DNA of 64,000 bases from Pseudodesulfovibrio sp. GTDB taxonomy: Bacteria > Desulfobacterota > Desulfovibrionia > Desulfovibrionales > Desulfovibrionaceae. The position numbers and the translations under genes are program-made. The stretch lies in assembly GCA_016744135.1 (NCBI GenBank), contig JADGEX010000001.1, positions 248,001 through 312,000 of the forward strand. Reading direction: 5' to 3'. Below the pieces are notes generated by a model. It was not told where the DNA came from. It did not search any database and worked only from the letters and a program-made list of their open reading frames with translations. Positions 9,944-18,975 of the stretch are shown piece by piece. Numbering within the stretch: position 1 is the first letter of the stretch; every line of letters begins with the position of its first letter.

Positions 9944-11044
9944 CTATTTCTCCTTTCCAGCCACACTTTTGGCTCGTTCAAGTTCGTTTTTTGCGAGCCG
10001 GATATACTGAAGCATGGGGCGTTGTGCGATACAGAAGAAGCCGCACAATCCACATTCAAAGCAGGCATCCACAGATTCATCGGCTGCTTTGTCGTACATG
10101 CCGAATTCCGCGTAGCTGGTGATCATGGCTGGATCGAGTCTGGCTGGGCAGTGACGAATGCATTCACCGCAACCAACACAAGGGGAATCCTGTGCAACGG
10201 GGGCGGGATTTTTGACTAAAGTGATGGCGGTGGTGTCGCGAGTCACCCCCTGCATGGGGCTGGCAGCGGCTGACCCGCGAAGAACACCACCGAGTACGAT
10301 ACGATCTCGGTCTTCGATATTGTCATCAGTTATATTGATGATTTCTCCGACAGGAGTTCCGAGGAGAAAGATCTGACTCGTTTTATCTACTGTGACCATG
10401 GTTTCCATGACGGGCAGGCCCGTTTCCATGATTCTTCCGATGTGAAAGACTGTTTCCAGGCCCACAACGAGCGCGTTGTCCGGATTTTCTTTGCCGGTTA
10501 CGGTCAATGCAACCATGGGGTCCAATCCGGCAGGGTACTGTTCTGAAATTTTAGTGTATCGTGTGCTTTCCAGCAGGTCCGATCCATTGATTGCTGCCAA
10601 ATATGTTGCGGGTGGTGCATATATGGAAAGAAGAGCCTGTATCCCCAATTCAAGAGTTCCACTGGCCGTAGACAAAAGTGTTGAGCGAGCCGTGAGCCCT
10701 TGTTCTTCATCCACGCCGTTTATGATCAATGTTTGGATATCCGAAGCTGCTGTGATGTCAGCCCCAAGTTCAATGAGTGCTTTAAGAAGCTCTTGCCCGG
10801 CAATACCATTGAACGAAATTGGTTCGACTGTTTCATCGCCATCAGCGGTTATACGAATTCGGTAGGGGTCGACATGGTCGATAGTTCCAGCCACTGGAGC
10901 ATGGATATCTCCAAGGCCAGAGATTGAGGTTGTGGCAATTCGTTCACCGCGTTTGACAGCTTGACCACATGTAACCAGATGACAGTGCCTTTTTAGCGTT
11001 ATTTCAGCTTGCGAGATGGCTGGAGGTGTATCGTGCTTATTCAT
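9944..11044 (-). CDS. rnfC: Rnf complex subunit RnfC with degenerate nucleotide-binding site
   Basis: RnfC is normally the NADH- and FMN-binding peripheral subunit. This 366-residue protein keeps the biotinyl-lipoyl-like region near the N-terminus (HAPVAGTI), the SLBB-type middle and two C-terminal cluster motifs (CVGCGECIRHCP and CFECGLCGFFC). The glycine-rich GLGGAGFPT loop and the downstream ECEP motif of canonical RnfC are absent. In their place stand IAGQELLKALIELGAD and DEEQ. The protein is also about 70 residues shorter than typical RnfC. The NADH site is therefore probably not functional, which fits the gain of an NAD(P)H module on RnfB and of a decahaem cytochrome upstream. It may act as an electron-transfer scaffold. 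Confidence 0.9.
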   Translation of the reverse strand: MNKHDTPPAISQAEITLKRHCHLVTCGQAVKRGERIATTSISGLGDIHAPVAGTIDHVDPYRIRITADGDETVEPISFNGIAGQELLKALIELGADITAASDIQTLIINGVDEEQGLTARSTLLSTASGTLELGIQALLSIYAPPATYLAAINGSDLLESTRYTKISEQYPAGLDPMVALTVTGKENPDNALVVGLETVFHIGRIMETGLPVMETMVTVDKTSQIFLLGTPVGEIINITDDNIEDRDRIVLGGVLRGSAAASPMQGVTRDTTAITLVKNPAPVAQDSPCVGCGECIRHCPARLDPAMITSYAEFGMYDKAADESVDACFECGLCGFFCIAQRPMLQYIRLAKNELERAKSVAGKEK

Positions 11045-11050
11045 GTTCGC

Positions 11051-11818
11051 CTACCTAGTGATGTGGCATTGGTTACAGTTGTCAGGTCCATATGGGCCGA
11101 CCTCATTTTCTTCGTGGCAGGACATGCATTGGTCGTGAAATGCATTCATGCGTGGAAGAACGAGTTCCCGTGTTTCGGATTCATGGCATTTGTTACAGGA
11201 GGTGAAGTCGCCCTCGTATTGGGTCATATCCACTTGAACATGGCAGGATTTGCAGCTTGAGAGGCCTTTATCAAACATGTCTTCATGACAGTTCGTACAG
11301 CTTTGATGTCCAGCCAGACGCATGCTCAACAGATCACCAGAGTCATCACCTTTGTGGCAGTTGGCACATTTTTGCGGCTCGGGTTCGATTTCTTTGCCGT
11401 GATGGCAATCATAGCAATCGTCTGCATAGTCTTTGTGTTCTTCATGATCGAAAATTATTGCTTCATATTCAGTGTGATGACAGCGAACGCAGTATGATTC
11501 ATTAGGGAATGAATCCATGTGGTTATTAATATATTCTTCATTAAATTCGTTGGGATGACATGAACCACAGTCAAGCGCTTTGTTATCCTCAACCGTCATT
11601 ACGTCAGTGCCTTTTTCGTGGTGACATTGAATACAGTTGATCTGGTAGTCACGATGATGGACGAGGTGGGAAAAGATGACTTTTCCGCCATTGTTCTGGA
11701 ACAGAATCCGTGCTGGCATCTGTGCTTTCTCACTCGTTTTGATGTATCCGATTGCGGACGCTGCCAAGAGTAAAATAGCTGCAAGAATGACCGGAAGTAT
11801 CTTTGAATTTGAACGCAT
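11051..11818 (-). CDS. Rnf-associated decahaem cytochrome c
   Basis: A 255-residue exported multihaem cytochrome. It has one N-terminal signal/anchor helix (about 7-26) and ten CXXCH haem-binding motifs: CIQCH, CGSCH, CVRCH, CYDCH, CANCH, CTNCH, CKSCH, CNKCH, CMSCH and CNQCH. Additional histidines (SHLVHH, DHEEH) are available as distal ligands. It is the first gene of the rnf block, 6 bases before rnfC, the position known for the rnf-linked cytochrome of Desulfovibrio. It probably connects Rnf to the periplasmic cytochrome c pool. The start is supported by GGAGAGGAAAG before the ATG. Confidence 0.93.
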   Translation of the reverse strand: MRSNSKILPVILAAILLLAASAIGYIKTSEKAQMPARILFQNNGGKVIFSHLVHHRDYQINCIQCHHEKGTDVMTVEDNKALDCGSCHPNEFNEEYINNHMDSFPNESYCVRCHHTEYEAIIFDHEEHKDYADDCYDCHHGKEIEPEPQKCANCHKGDDSGDLLSMRLAGHQSCTNCHEDMFDKGLSSCKSCHVQVDMTQYEGDFTSCNKCHESETRELVLPRMNAFHDQCMSCHEENEVGPYGPDNCNQCHITR

Positions 11819-11874
11819 CTTTCCTCTCCGTCGCCTGAGCGCGACAGCTCAACAGTTAAAAAAGGTTTTTTTAT

Positions 11875-11906
11875 CCTGCGGGCGGTCATCAATGACCGCC
11901 CGCAGG
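11875..11906 (-). terminator. strong hairpin between the dicarboxylate carrier and the rnf genes
   Basis: Arms 11875-11889 and 11892-11906 are perfect 15-base complements. The element lies 11 bases after the carrier stop codon. Read on the minus strand it is followed by AT, seven A, CC and then six T, so the T-run starts about 11 bases after the stem. It is a strong but not textbook terminator and may let some transcription pass from the frd-fum-mae-carrier block into cytochrome-rnf. Confidence 0.6.
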
Positions 11907-11916
11907 GAGGTGGAGT

Positions 11917-13458
11917 TTATTTAGGCATGACAGCCCAGTCCGGCACGGAGTGGAGATCGATTCCCCAGACAACGGGCAGGAGGTATACGACAAAGATCGT
12001 AATTAAGAGGGTGCCTATGATGTTTAACCATAGGCCCGCCTTGGCCATTTGTTTGATTGATATGCATCCGCTGCCGAAAACGACCGCGTTGGGCGGTGTT
12101 GCTACGGGAAGCATGAATGCGAAGGAAGCAGCTACACATGCACCGATGATGGTTGCATAGGGATGGACGCCCATTGCAATGGCTGCGCTACCCATAATCG
12201 GGACAAGCAATGTTGCAGTAGCAGTATTGGAAGTTATTTCCGTCAGGAAGATGGTGATCAGCACGACTGCGCCGACGAAAACCATGATGCTGGTGCCTTC
12301 AAGCCCACCCAGTTGGGAAGCAATATAAGTTGCCAGGCCGGTCTTGGCAAAGCCGTTGGCAATAGCCAGGCCACCACCGAAGAGCAGGATGACATCCCAG
12401 GGAATCTTGACGGCGGTTTTCCAATCCAGAAGGAATTCACCTTTTTTGAAGTTGGTGGGAATGGCGAACAGAATCAAGGCTCCAAGGATACCGATTGTGG
12501 CATCATGGATGTAGCCGAAATTCGGCATGATATCGGTAACGAAGGGAACCCCTTTAAGGAAACCACGGGCTAGCCAAAATGTGGCGACGAAACAGCCGAC
12601 CACAACGATTTTCTTTTCTTCGGAAGACATGACGCCAAGTTTCTGAATTTCTTCGTCGATAATTTTTTTGCCGCCTGCGAGTTGCATTCCACCCATGGGG
12701 AAAAGAAGCTTGGTCAGGACGACCCAGGAAATGGCAAGCATGACGACAGACAGGGGCACACCAAACATCATCCACTGACCAAAACCGATTTCAACGCCGA
12801 ACATCTTGTCGATCATGCCGACCATAATGGTGTTGGGAGGGGTGCCGATAATGGTTGCAACGCCACCCATGGAGGCTGCGTAAGCAATACCGAGCATGAG
12901 ACATTTACCGAAGTTTGATTCAGGACCGGTGGTTGCACATGCACGCAGGGTCTTGGAGTCAAAACCTGTGGCCTGCTGGATGACGGCAAGTCCGATGGGG
13001 ACCATCATCATGGTGGTTGCCGTATTGGAAACCCACATGGACAGGAAGGCTGTAGCGATCATGAATCCGAGAATCATTCTGCCTGGACTGGTTCCGACCA
13101 TTCGAATGGTATGTACGGCGACCCGCTTGTGCAGGTTCCATCTTTCCATGGTGACTGCGAGGAAGAAGCCGCCCATAAACAGATAGATCAGATGGTTGGC
13201 ATAGGGAGCAGTTGCAGCTTTGGATTTCATGATGCCGAGTAATGGGAATAAGGCGATGGGCAAAAGGGATGTCGCCGGAATGGGAATAGCTTCCGTAATC
13301 CACCAGATTGCCATGAACACTGTCACTGCAGCGACTCGCCACGCTTCAACCTTCATCCCCTCAGGGGCCGGAAGGAGAAGCATTAATGCAAAGACGATGG
13401 GGCCGAGAAAGAACCCTACCATCCTGCCTTTTCCGCTTTCCTCTGCTTGTGCACTCAT
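11917..13458 (-). CDS. DASS-family (SLC13) sodium:dicarboxylate carrier
   Basis: An integral membrane carrier of 513 residues with about 12 helices. The family-defining SNT motifs occur twice (SNTATTMM in the first half, SNTATATL in the second), each in a re-entrant hairpin that binds sodium and substrate. An IWWITEAIPIPATSLLP segment lies near the N-terminus. Substrate is inferred from context: fumarate reductase, fumarase and malic enzyme are immediately upstream, so fumarate, malate or succinate are likely. It could bring fumarate/malate in or exchange it for succinate. The start has GGAGG at the right distance. Confidence 0.88.
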   Translation of the reverse strand: MSAQAEESGKGRMVGFFLGPIVFALMLLLPAPEGMKVEAWRVAAVTVFMAIWWITEAIPIPATSLLPIALFPLLGIMKSKAATAPYANHLIYLFMGGFFLAVTMERWNLHKRVAVHTIRMVGTSPGRMILGFMIATAFLSMWVSNTATTMMMVPIGLAVIQQATGFDSKTLRACATTGPESNFGKCLMLGIAYAASMGGVATIIGTPPNTIMVGMIDKMFGVEIGFGQWMMFGVPLSVVMLAISWVVLTKLLFPMGGMQLAGGKKIIDEEIQKLGVMSSEEKKIVVVGCFVATFWLARGFLKGVPFVTDIMPNFGYIHDATIGILGALILFAIPTNFKKGEFLLDWKTAVKIPWDVILLFGGGLAIANGFAKTGLATYIASQLGGLEGTSIMVFVGAVVLITIFLTEITSNTATATLLVPIMGSAAIAMGVHPYATIIGACVAASFAFMLPVATPPNAVVFGSGCISIKQMAKAGLWLNIIGTLLITIFVVYLLPVVWGIDLHSVPDWAVMPK

Positions 13459-13519
13459 GTTTACCTCCTAATCTATTGGCAAAAAAGCCGTCATTGTAAT
13501 GGTAATCCCAGTCTTTGAA

Positions 13520-13565
13520 CTCTCGGAACCCGAGAGCCGGGCAGGTCCGCAACCTCCCTGCCCGG
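13520..13565 (-). other. two tandem hairpins between malic enzyme and carrier genes
   Basis: The first hairpin pairs 13520-13526 with 13530-13536 (CTCTCGG / CCGAGAG). The second pairs 13537-13545 with 13557-13565 (CCGGGCAGG / CCTGCCCGG). They abut each other and neither is followed by a T-run on the minus strand. Being inside a likely operon, they could be partial-attenuation or RNA-processing sites that set carrier levels relative to the enzymes. Confidence 0.45.
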
Positions 13566-13574
13566 TAATGGGGA

Positions 13575-14894
13575 TTAGATACCGAGATCGTATGAATCGA
13601 CGAAGGCCCCCACGCGAGCGGAGGAGTCTGCAATACGCTGACGCAGTTCCTTCTTGTATTCATCAAGATCAATATTCTTGCGTGCGACACCTGTGTCCAT
13701 GGCGGCCTTGGCAACAGCCACGGAAACGTATTCGATTAGCCGCAGGTCAAGAGCCTTGGGGATGATGTAATCGATGCCGAATTCAAGCGTGTCGACGCCA
13801 AAGGCTTCGCAAACGTATGCCGGAGCCGGTTCCTTGGCGAGAGCGGCCAGAGCTTGTGCGGCGGCGAGCTTCATTTCTTCATTGATGGCTGTGGCACCAA
13901 CATCGAGAGCACCTCGGAAGATGAACGGGAATCCGAGGACGTTATTTACTTGATTGGGGAAGTCAGAGCGTCCGGTACCCATAATGGCGTCAGGACGAGC
14001 TTCTTTGGCATCGGTGTAGGAGATTTCCGGATCAGGGTTGGCACAGGCGAAGATAATCGGGCTGTCTGCCATGGATTTGACCATTTCTTTGGAAACCATG
14101 TCCTTGACGGACAGGCCGAGGAAACAATCAGCTCCTTCCATGGCTTCTGCCAGAGAGCCGTATTCTTTTTCTGTGGCGTAAGCTTGTTTGGTCTCATTGA
14201 GGTCCGTACGGCTTTTGTTGATATGACCGCGCGAATCGAACATGGCTATATTTTCGGGAAGGACACCCATACCTTTGTACAAGTTGGTACAGGCGATAGC
14301 TGCTGCTCCTGCGCCGGAGATGACAACGCGCATGCCTTCAGCTTTTTTGCCGGAGATTTCCAAGGCGTTCATCATACCGGCAGCTGTCACGATGGCGGTG
14401 CCGTGTTGATCGTCATGGAAGACAGGGATATTCATCTCTTTTTTCAATTTTTCTTCAATATAGAAGCATTCTGGAGCTTTGATGTCTTCAAGGTTGATGC
14501 CGCCAAAGGTCGGTTCCATGGCCTTGACGATTTCAATGATCTTGTCAGGATCGGAAACGTCGAGGTTGATATCAAAGACATCCACATCAGCGAAAACTTT
14601 GAACAGTACACCTTTACCTTCCATAACCGGCTTGCCTGCGGCTGCACCTATATTGCCGAGACCAAGAACAGCCGTTCCGTTGGACACGACGGCGACCAGA
14701 TTGCCGCGAGCGGTGTATTCAAAGGATTTTGATTCGTCTTCAGCTATTTCCAGACAGGAGTGGGCAACACCGGGGCTGTATGCCATGGACAGGTGTTTTT
14801 GAGTGACGCACGGTTTGACAGGAACAACTTCAATTTTACCTTTTCTCCCCATGGAGTGAAAATCGAGAGCTTCTTGTTTGGTGAATAAGGCCAT
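13575..14894 (-). CDS. malic enzyme (oxaloacetate-decarboxylating, NAD(P)-dependent)
   Basis: Oxidatively decarboxylates malate to pyruvate and CO2 with NAD(P). At 439 residues it is the short form without the C-terminal phosphotransacetylase-like domain of MaeB. Visible features are the SMAYSPGVA segment with the catalytic Tyr, the FHDDQHGTA metal/substrate motif, the Rossmann-fold [11 protein letters not shown] motif and a CANPDPEI segment. Its place between fumarase and the dicarboxylate carrier links C4-dicarboxylates to pyruvate, the substrate of the PFOR at the other end of the cluster. The ribosome binding site AAGGAG precedes the ATG. Cofactor preference cannot be read safely. Confidence 0.94.
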   Translation of the reverse strand: MALFTKQEALDFHSMGRKGKIEVVPVKPCVTQKHLSMAYSPGVAHSCLEIAEDESKSFEYTARGNLVAVVSNGTAVLGLGNIGAAAGKPVMEGKGVLFKVFADVDVFDINLDVSDPDKIIEIVKAMEPTFGGINLEDIKAPECFYIEEKLKKEMNIPVFHDDQHGTAIVTAAGMMNALEISGKKAEGMRVVISGAGAAAIACTNLYKGMGVLPENIAMFDSRGHINKSRTDLNETKQAYATEKEYGSLAEAMEGADCFLGLSVKDMVSKEMVKSMADSPIIFACANPDPEISYTDAKEARPDAIMGTGRSDFPNQVNNVLGFPFIFRGALDVGATAINEEMKLAAAQALAALAKEPAPAYVCEAFGVDTLEFGIDYIIPKALDLRLIEYVSVAVAKAAMDTGVARKNIDLDEYKKELRQRIADSSARVGAFVDSYDLGI

Positions 14895-14920
14895 TTTTAT
14901 CTCCTTGGATAACGGTTTTT

Positions 14921-15478
14921 TTATTTGAGTCCGGCAGCTTTACGATCGGGGACGGCGTAGAGTTCTCCACCATGGGCGTCGTTGATGACGAGCAGGGGGA
15001 AGTCTGTGACTTTCATTTCACGAACGGCCTCCGGGCCGAGTTCGTCAAAGGCGATGACCGTAGATTCTGTGATGGAGTTGGACAGAAGCGCTCCTGCGCC
15101 ACCTGTCGCACCGAAGTAAACGGCTGTGTAGTCTTGCATGGCTTGGCGCGTTTCATCATTGCGTTTACCCTTGCCGATGGTGGCCTTGAGGCCCAGGCTG
15201 TAGAGACGCGGGGCATAGGAATCCATGCGATAGCTGGTTGTCGGACCGGCTGCGCCGATGGGGCGTCCCGGAGGGGCTGGGCTGGGACCAACATAGTAGA
15301 TTGCAGCACCTTCAAGGGCGAAGGGAAGTTCCTTGCCTGCGTCCAGCAGATCCACAAGTTTTTTGTGGGCAGCATCGCGGGCGGAGTAGATGGTGCCGGA
15401 GAGGAATACGACATCGCCAGCCACAAGCTGTTTCATGTCTTCGTCTGTTAGCGGGGTATTCAATTTATATTCAGCCAT
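14921..15478 (-). CDS. fumB: class I fumarate hydratase, beta subunit
   Basis: The C-terminal-type subunit of heterodimeric iron-sulfur fumarase, 185 residues from the ATG at 15478. A longer frame to 15553 is open, but the family start MAEYKLNTPLTDEDM is at 15478. Landmarks are GDVVFLSG, the glycine-rich PGRPIGAAGPTTS segment and GATGGAGAL. The ATG overlaps the alpha-subunit stop by one base (TAATG), so the two subunits are translationally coupled. With the alpha subunit it interconverts fumarate and malate. The alternative, L-tartrate dehydratase, is disfavoured by context. Confidence 0.93.
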   Translation of the reverse strand: MAEYKLNTPLTDEDMKQLVAGDVVFLSGTIYSARDAAHKKLVDLLDAGKELPFALEGAAIYYVGPSPAPPGRPIGAAGPTTSYRMDSYAPRLYSLGLKATIGKGKRNDETRQAMQDYTAVYFGATGGAGALLSNSITESTVIAFDELGPEAVREMKVTDFPLLVINDAHGGELYAVPDRKAAGLK

Positions 15479-16317
15479 TAGAGTACGACCTCCTCGTGCC
15501 GCTGGGAGTGACACTGGATGTTTACGGCCAAGGGGAGACTTGCCAGATGGCAAGGATCGACAGCCATTTTCACACTGAGAGCAGTGGTTTTTCCACCGAG
15601 GCCCATGGGACCGATGCCGAGTTTGTTGATGGCATCTTCCAGTTCTTTTTCCTTGGCTGCGATATCCGGGTCAGGATGTGTGTCATCCAGTCGACGCATA
15701 AGAGATTTCTTGGCAATGATGGATGCGTGTTCAAAGGTACCGCCAATGCCGAGGCCTACAACGATCGGAGGACAGGGGTTGGGGCCGGCTTCAGCAACGC
15801 GGTTGATAACGAATTCCTTGATGCCTTCCCAGCCTTGAGCTGGTGCCAACATGGTGCAACGACTCATGTTTTCACTGCCGCCGCCTTTTGCCATATAGAC
15901 AATCTTCAACGTGTCGCCAGGGACGAAATCAAAGTGAATGATTGCGGGGGTGCCATCGCCTGTATTGGCCCGACTGAACGGGTCGCAAGCGGATTTTCGT
16001 AGAAAACCATCGGCATACCCTTTACGAACACCTTCGTTGATGACTTCACGGAGATTTCCTCCGTCAATGCGAACGTCGTCGCCGACTTCAACAAAGAGGA
16101 CGGCAAGGCCGCAATCCTGACAGAGGGGGAGTTTTGTACTTTTGGCAAGGTCGGCATTTTCCAGAAGTTGGCGCAGGACTTCCTTTGCGGAGTCACTGGT
16201 CTCTTTGGCCATCGCCTGTTCGAGTTTGGTGCGGACATCGCTCGGCAGCTCTGTGTTTGCCTTGATGCACATGTTTGCCACGGCATCGACTATTTCGCTG
16301 GTTTTGATTGTGCGCAT
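15478..16317 (-). CDS. fumA: class I fumarate hydratase, alpha subunit
   Basis: The [4Fe-4S]-binding subunit of two-subunit fumarase, 279 residues. Three cysteines suited to cluster ligation are visible: C66 in PLCQDCG, one in ENMSRCTMLAP and one in GPNPCPPIVVG, followed by the GLGIGGTFE motif. The cluster is expected to be oxygen-sensitive, as is usual in strict anaerobes. The gene starts 2 bases after frdB ends and runs into the beta subunit. It converts fumarate to malate for malic enzyme, or the reverse toward fumarate reductase. Confidence 0.94.
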   Translation of the reverse strand: MRTIKTSEIVDAVANMCIKANTELPSDVRTKLEQAMAKETSDSAKEVLRQLLENADLAKSTKLPLCQDCGLAVLFVEVGDDVRIDGGNLREVINEGVRKGYADGFLRKSACDPFSRANTGDGTPAIIHFDFVPGDTLKIVYMAKGGGSENMSRCTMLAPAQGWEGIKEFVINRVAEAGPNPCPPIVVGLGIGGTFEHASIIAKKSLMRRLDDTHPDPDIAAKEKELEDAINKLGIGPMGLGGKTTALSVKMAVDPCHLASLPLAVNIQCHSQRHEEVVL

Positions 16318-16319
16318 GA

Positions 16320-17060
16320 TTATTCCTTCCTGAAGATTTCTTTGATTGCTGTGATGCCCATCTTGCGGCGGAGGAAACCGAGTTGATCTTGCAGCGGCAG
16401 CCCTTTAGGGCAAACGTCTTCACAGGCCAGCAGGCCCATGCAGCCGAATATCCCGTTATCATTGCCGATGATTTCAAAGTATTGATCGTCAGAGCGTTCA
16501 TCTCTGGGGTCGACGACAAATCGGGCAATACGGTTTAGGGCCGCTGCCCCCATGAAATCATCCCGCAGGCGGGCGGTTCCACAGGCAGAGACACAACAGC
16601 CGCATTCGATGCAGCGTTCGAGTTCATAGATTTGGTTGGCTACCTTGTCGTCCATGCGCTCTTCTTCCTTGGTCGGATCGAATGTCTTGGACGTGTGAAC
16701 CCATGATTCAGTTTTGTCGTACATTTCTCTGAACCAGACACCCGTATCCACGGAGAGGTCTCCGACGAGTTTGAAGACAGGCAGGGGGTGCAGTGTGATA
16801 TTGGTGGGTTGATCTTTTGTTTTGGTCTGACAAGCCAGCCCCGGACGCCCATTGATGACCATGGCGCATGCGCCACAGATGCCCGCACGACAACAGAAGT
16901 CGAAGATGAGGCTCGGGTCCTGTTCTTCCCGCAGTCTATTTAGAGCAATGAACAGGGTCATGTTTGGGGTTTCATCAAGGGTGTAGGTCTGCATGTGCGG
17001 GACCTCTCCCTTTTTTTCTGGATTATACCGGAATATTTCGAATTTTATTTCTCTACCCAT
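16320..17060 (-). CDS. frdB: fumarate reductase iron-sulfur subunit
   Basis: Carries electrons from the cytochrome b subunit to the flavoprotein. It has 246 residues. The [2Fe-2S] ligands are C57, C62, C65 and C77 in the N-terminal plant-ferredoxin fold; C56 is an extra neighbour. Two C-terminal cluster motifs follow (CIECGCCVSAC and the CMGLLACEDVCPKG region), with the cysteines expected for [4Fe-4S] and [3Fe-4S]. Gene order C-A-B matches the Wolinella-type quinol:fumarate reductase, and the cytochrome b subunit has the four haem histidines of that type. Succinate dehydrogenase activity cannot be excluded from sequence. Confidence 0.94.
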   Translation of the reverse strand: MGREIKFEIFRYNPEKKGEVPHMQTYTLDETPNMTLFIALNRLREEQDPSLIFDFCCRAGICGACAMVINGRPGLACQTKTKDQPTNITLHPLPVFKLVGDLSVDTGVWFREMYDKTESWVHTSKTFDPTKEEERMDDKVANQIYELERCIECGCCVSACGTARLRDDFMGAAALNRIARFVVDPRDERSDDQYFEIIGNDNGIFGCMGLLACEDVCPKGLPLQDQLGFLRRKMGITAIKEIFRKE

Positions 17061-17087
17061 GATACGTTCCTTTTTTGATCCGGGTTA

Positions 17088-18965
17088 TTACTTCTTGCCA
17101 ATTTTAGTGACAGGGCTTTTGACGGTGCGATCCTTCACATATGTTTCGTCTGCGGGAATGATCGTTCCACCGCCGTATCCGCGGTCGCCCGGAGGCAATT
17201 CGAAAACAGGCGTGGTGTCTTCGTAGCTGAGTTCAGGCATGTCGGCCTTTTCTGGCCAGTATGCCAGCGTCCGATTGAGCCAATCCTGATCATTGCGTTC
17301 AGGATAGTCTTCGCGGTTGTGAGAACCTCGGGATTCAGTACGAACCATTGCCGCTTGGGCAATGCACAGGGCGAGCTTGACCTGTCCTTGAATCTTGAGT
17401 GCGGCAGCCAATTCGTGGTTAGGGCCTACGCCATCAGAAACAAGGCTGACTTTTTTGGATTTTTCGAGAGTCTTTTGCAACGTTTCGACACATTCTTCCA
17501 AACCATCCTGATTACGGAAGACAAAGCAGCCTTTCATCAGGGCATCTTGCATCTCATTGCGTACGTCGTAGACATTGAGTTTGCCGTTGCGACCATGAAT
17601 AAGGTCGTGAATGCGTTTTTCCTGTTTTTTGACTTCGGCATTGATGAGTTGGGTATCGAATTTGGTTTCGTGCCCCTGGAGGAACTCGACGATTTTTGTT
17701 CCGATGATTCCACCGGCCACGACGGTTTCAGCCAAAGAGTTTCCGCCAAGACGGTTGAAGCCGTGCATATCCCAACAGGCCGCTTCACCAGCGGAATAGA
17801 GGCCTTTGAGACCATACACCGCGCCGTCTTTATTGGTACGAATACCAGCCATGGTATAATGTTGGGTCGGACGAACTGGGATGAGTTCCGTACGTGGGTC
17901 GACACCAAGGAAGTGGTGACAGATTTCGTCTACTTCACGGAGCTTGGTGGAGATATGTTTGTCACCAAGGTGACGGATATCGAGCCAAAGATGCTCGCCG
18001 TATGGACTTTTTACGCCTTTGCCTTCACGCATGTGATGGGTCATCCAGCGAGAAACAACGTCACGAGAAGCGAGTTCAGCCTTGTCCGGCTCATAGATGT
18101 TCATGAAGCGTTCTTCATTACAGTCAAGCAGGGTTCCGCCGTCTCCGCGACAGCCTTCAGTCACGAGTATGTCCGTGGGAACAATACCGGTGGGATGAAA
18201 CTGAATGGATTCAGGGTTACCGATGGGGACAACACCGGTGTCATGGGCGATGATATGGCCGCCACCATCACAGATGACTGCGTTGGTTGTGGCTTTGTAG
18301 ATACGACCAAAACCGCCAGTACAGATGGCGGTTGCCTTGGCGAGATATGTTTCAAGCTGACCGGTTCGCAAGCAGCGAACAACAGCACCCATGCAGGTTT
18401 CGCCGTCTTGAATTAGGGCGATGGCTTCTTTTTTGTCGAAAACATCAATGCCAAGTTCGGCACAACGGTTGTCCATGGTACACATAACCGCATGGCCTGT
18501 ACCATCAGACGTGAAGCAGGTGCGCCATTTGGCAGTACCGCCGAATGAACGAGCTGTAATCAACCCTTCATTTTCTTTTTTTTCAAATTTTTCAAATTTT
18601 TCTCCACCTTTGAAGAAAAATGATTTGCCTGGAATGACGCGGTTCCACGGCACACCCCAGTGTGCGAGGCGGCGCATTTCGATAGGAGCATTGTCTGCGA
18701 AAAGTCGGGCAACTTCCTGATCGCAACCCCAGTCAGAACCTTTGACTGTATCAATGAAATGGATGTCAGGGCCATCGCCTTCACCTTTTGCAGAGTTGCC
18801 GAGAGCAGCCTGCATTCCACCTTGTGCGGCAGAGGAGTGAGAACGTCTTGCTGGAACAATGGACAGGCAGGTTGCTTTGAAGCCGCTTTGCGCAGCCTCA
18901 CAGGCGACACGCTCTCCGGCTAGGCCAGCACCAATAACGAGCAGATCTGAATAGTACGTTTGCAT
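17088..18965 (-). CDS. frdA: fumarate reductase flavoprotein subunit
   Basis: The catalytic FAD subunit that reduces fumarate to succinate on the cytoplasmic face, 625 residues. The N-terminal dinucleotide fold is GAGLAGE (12-18). The covalent FAD ligand is His43 in RSHSSAAQGG. The substrate domain has HPTGI and the TEGCRGDGG stretch; HYTMAGI and GLYSAGE motifs follow. A lysine/glutamate/phenylalanine-rich insert (KFEKFEKKENEG, near residues 126-137) is a mild oddity. It lies between frdC and frdB with short gaps, so it is co-transcribed from the sigma-54 promoter upstream of frdC. Confidence 0.95.
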   Translation of the reverse strand: MQTYYSDLLVIGAGLAGERVACEAAQSGFKATCLSIVPARRSHSSAAQGGMQAALGNSAKGEGDGPDIHFIDTVKGSDWGCDQEVARLFADNAPIEMRRLAHWGVPWNRVIPGKSFFFKGGEKFEKFEKKENEGLITARSFGGTAKWRTCFTSDGTGHAVMCTMDNRCAELGIDVFDKKEAIALIQDGETCMGAVVRCLRTGQLETYLAKATAICTGGFGRIYKATTNAVICDGGGHIIAHDTGVVPIGNPESIQFHPTGIVPTDILVTEGCRGDGGTLLDCNEERFMNIYEPDKAELASRDVVSRWMTHHMREGKGVKSPYGEHLWLDIRHLGDKHISTKLREVDEICHHFLGVDPRTELIPVRPTQHYTMAGIRTNKDGAVYGLKGLYSAGEAACWDMHGFNRLGGNSLAETVVAGGIIGTKIVEFLQGHETKFDTQLINAEVKKQEKRIHDLIHGRNGKLNVYDVRNEMQDALMKGCFVFRNQDGLEECVETLQKTLEKSKKVSLVSDGVGPNHELAAALKIQGQVKLALCIAQAAMVRTESRGSHNREDYPERNDQDWLNRTLAYWPEKADMPELSYEDTTPVFELPPGDRGYGGGTIIPADETYVKDRTVKSPVTKIGKK

Positions 18966-18975
18966 TGGATGATCC

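Noticed and set aside
13854..14732. 292-codon plus-strand frame opposite malic enzyme
   Set aside because: Antisense shadow with a His/Phe-rich, implausible composition.
17319..18416. 365-codon plus-strand frame opposite frdA
   Set aside because: Shadow of frdA; the opposite strand has clear covalent-FAD and substrate motifs.
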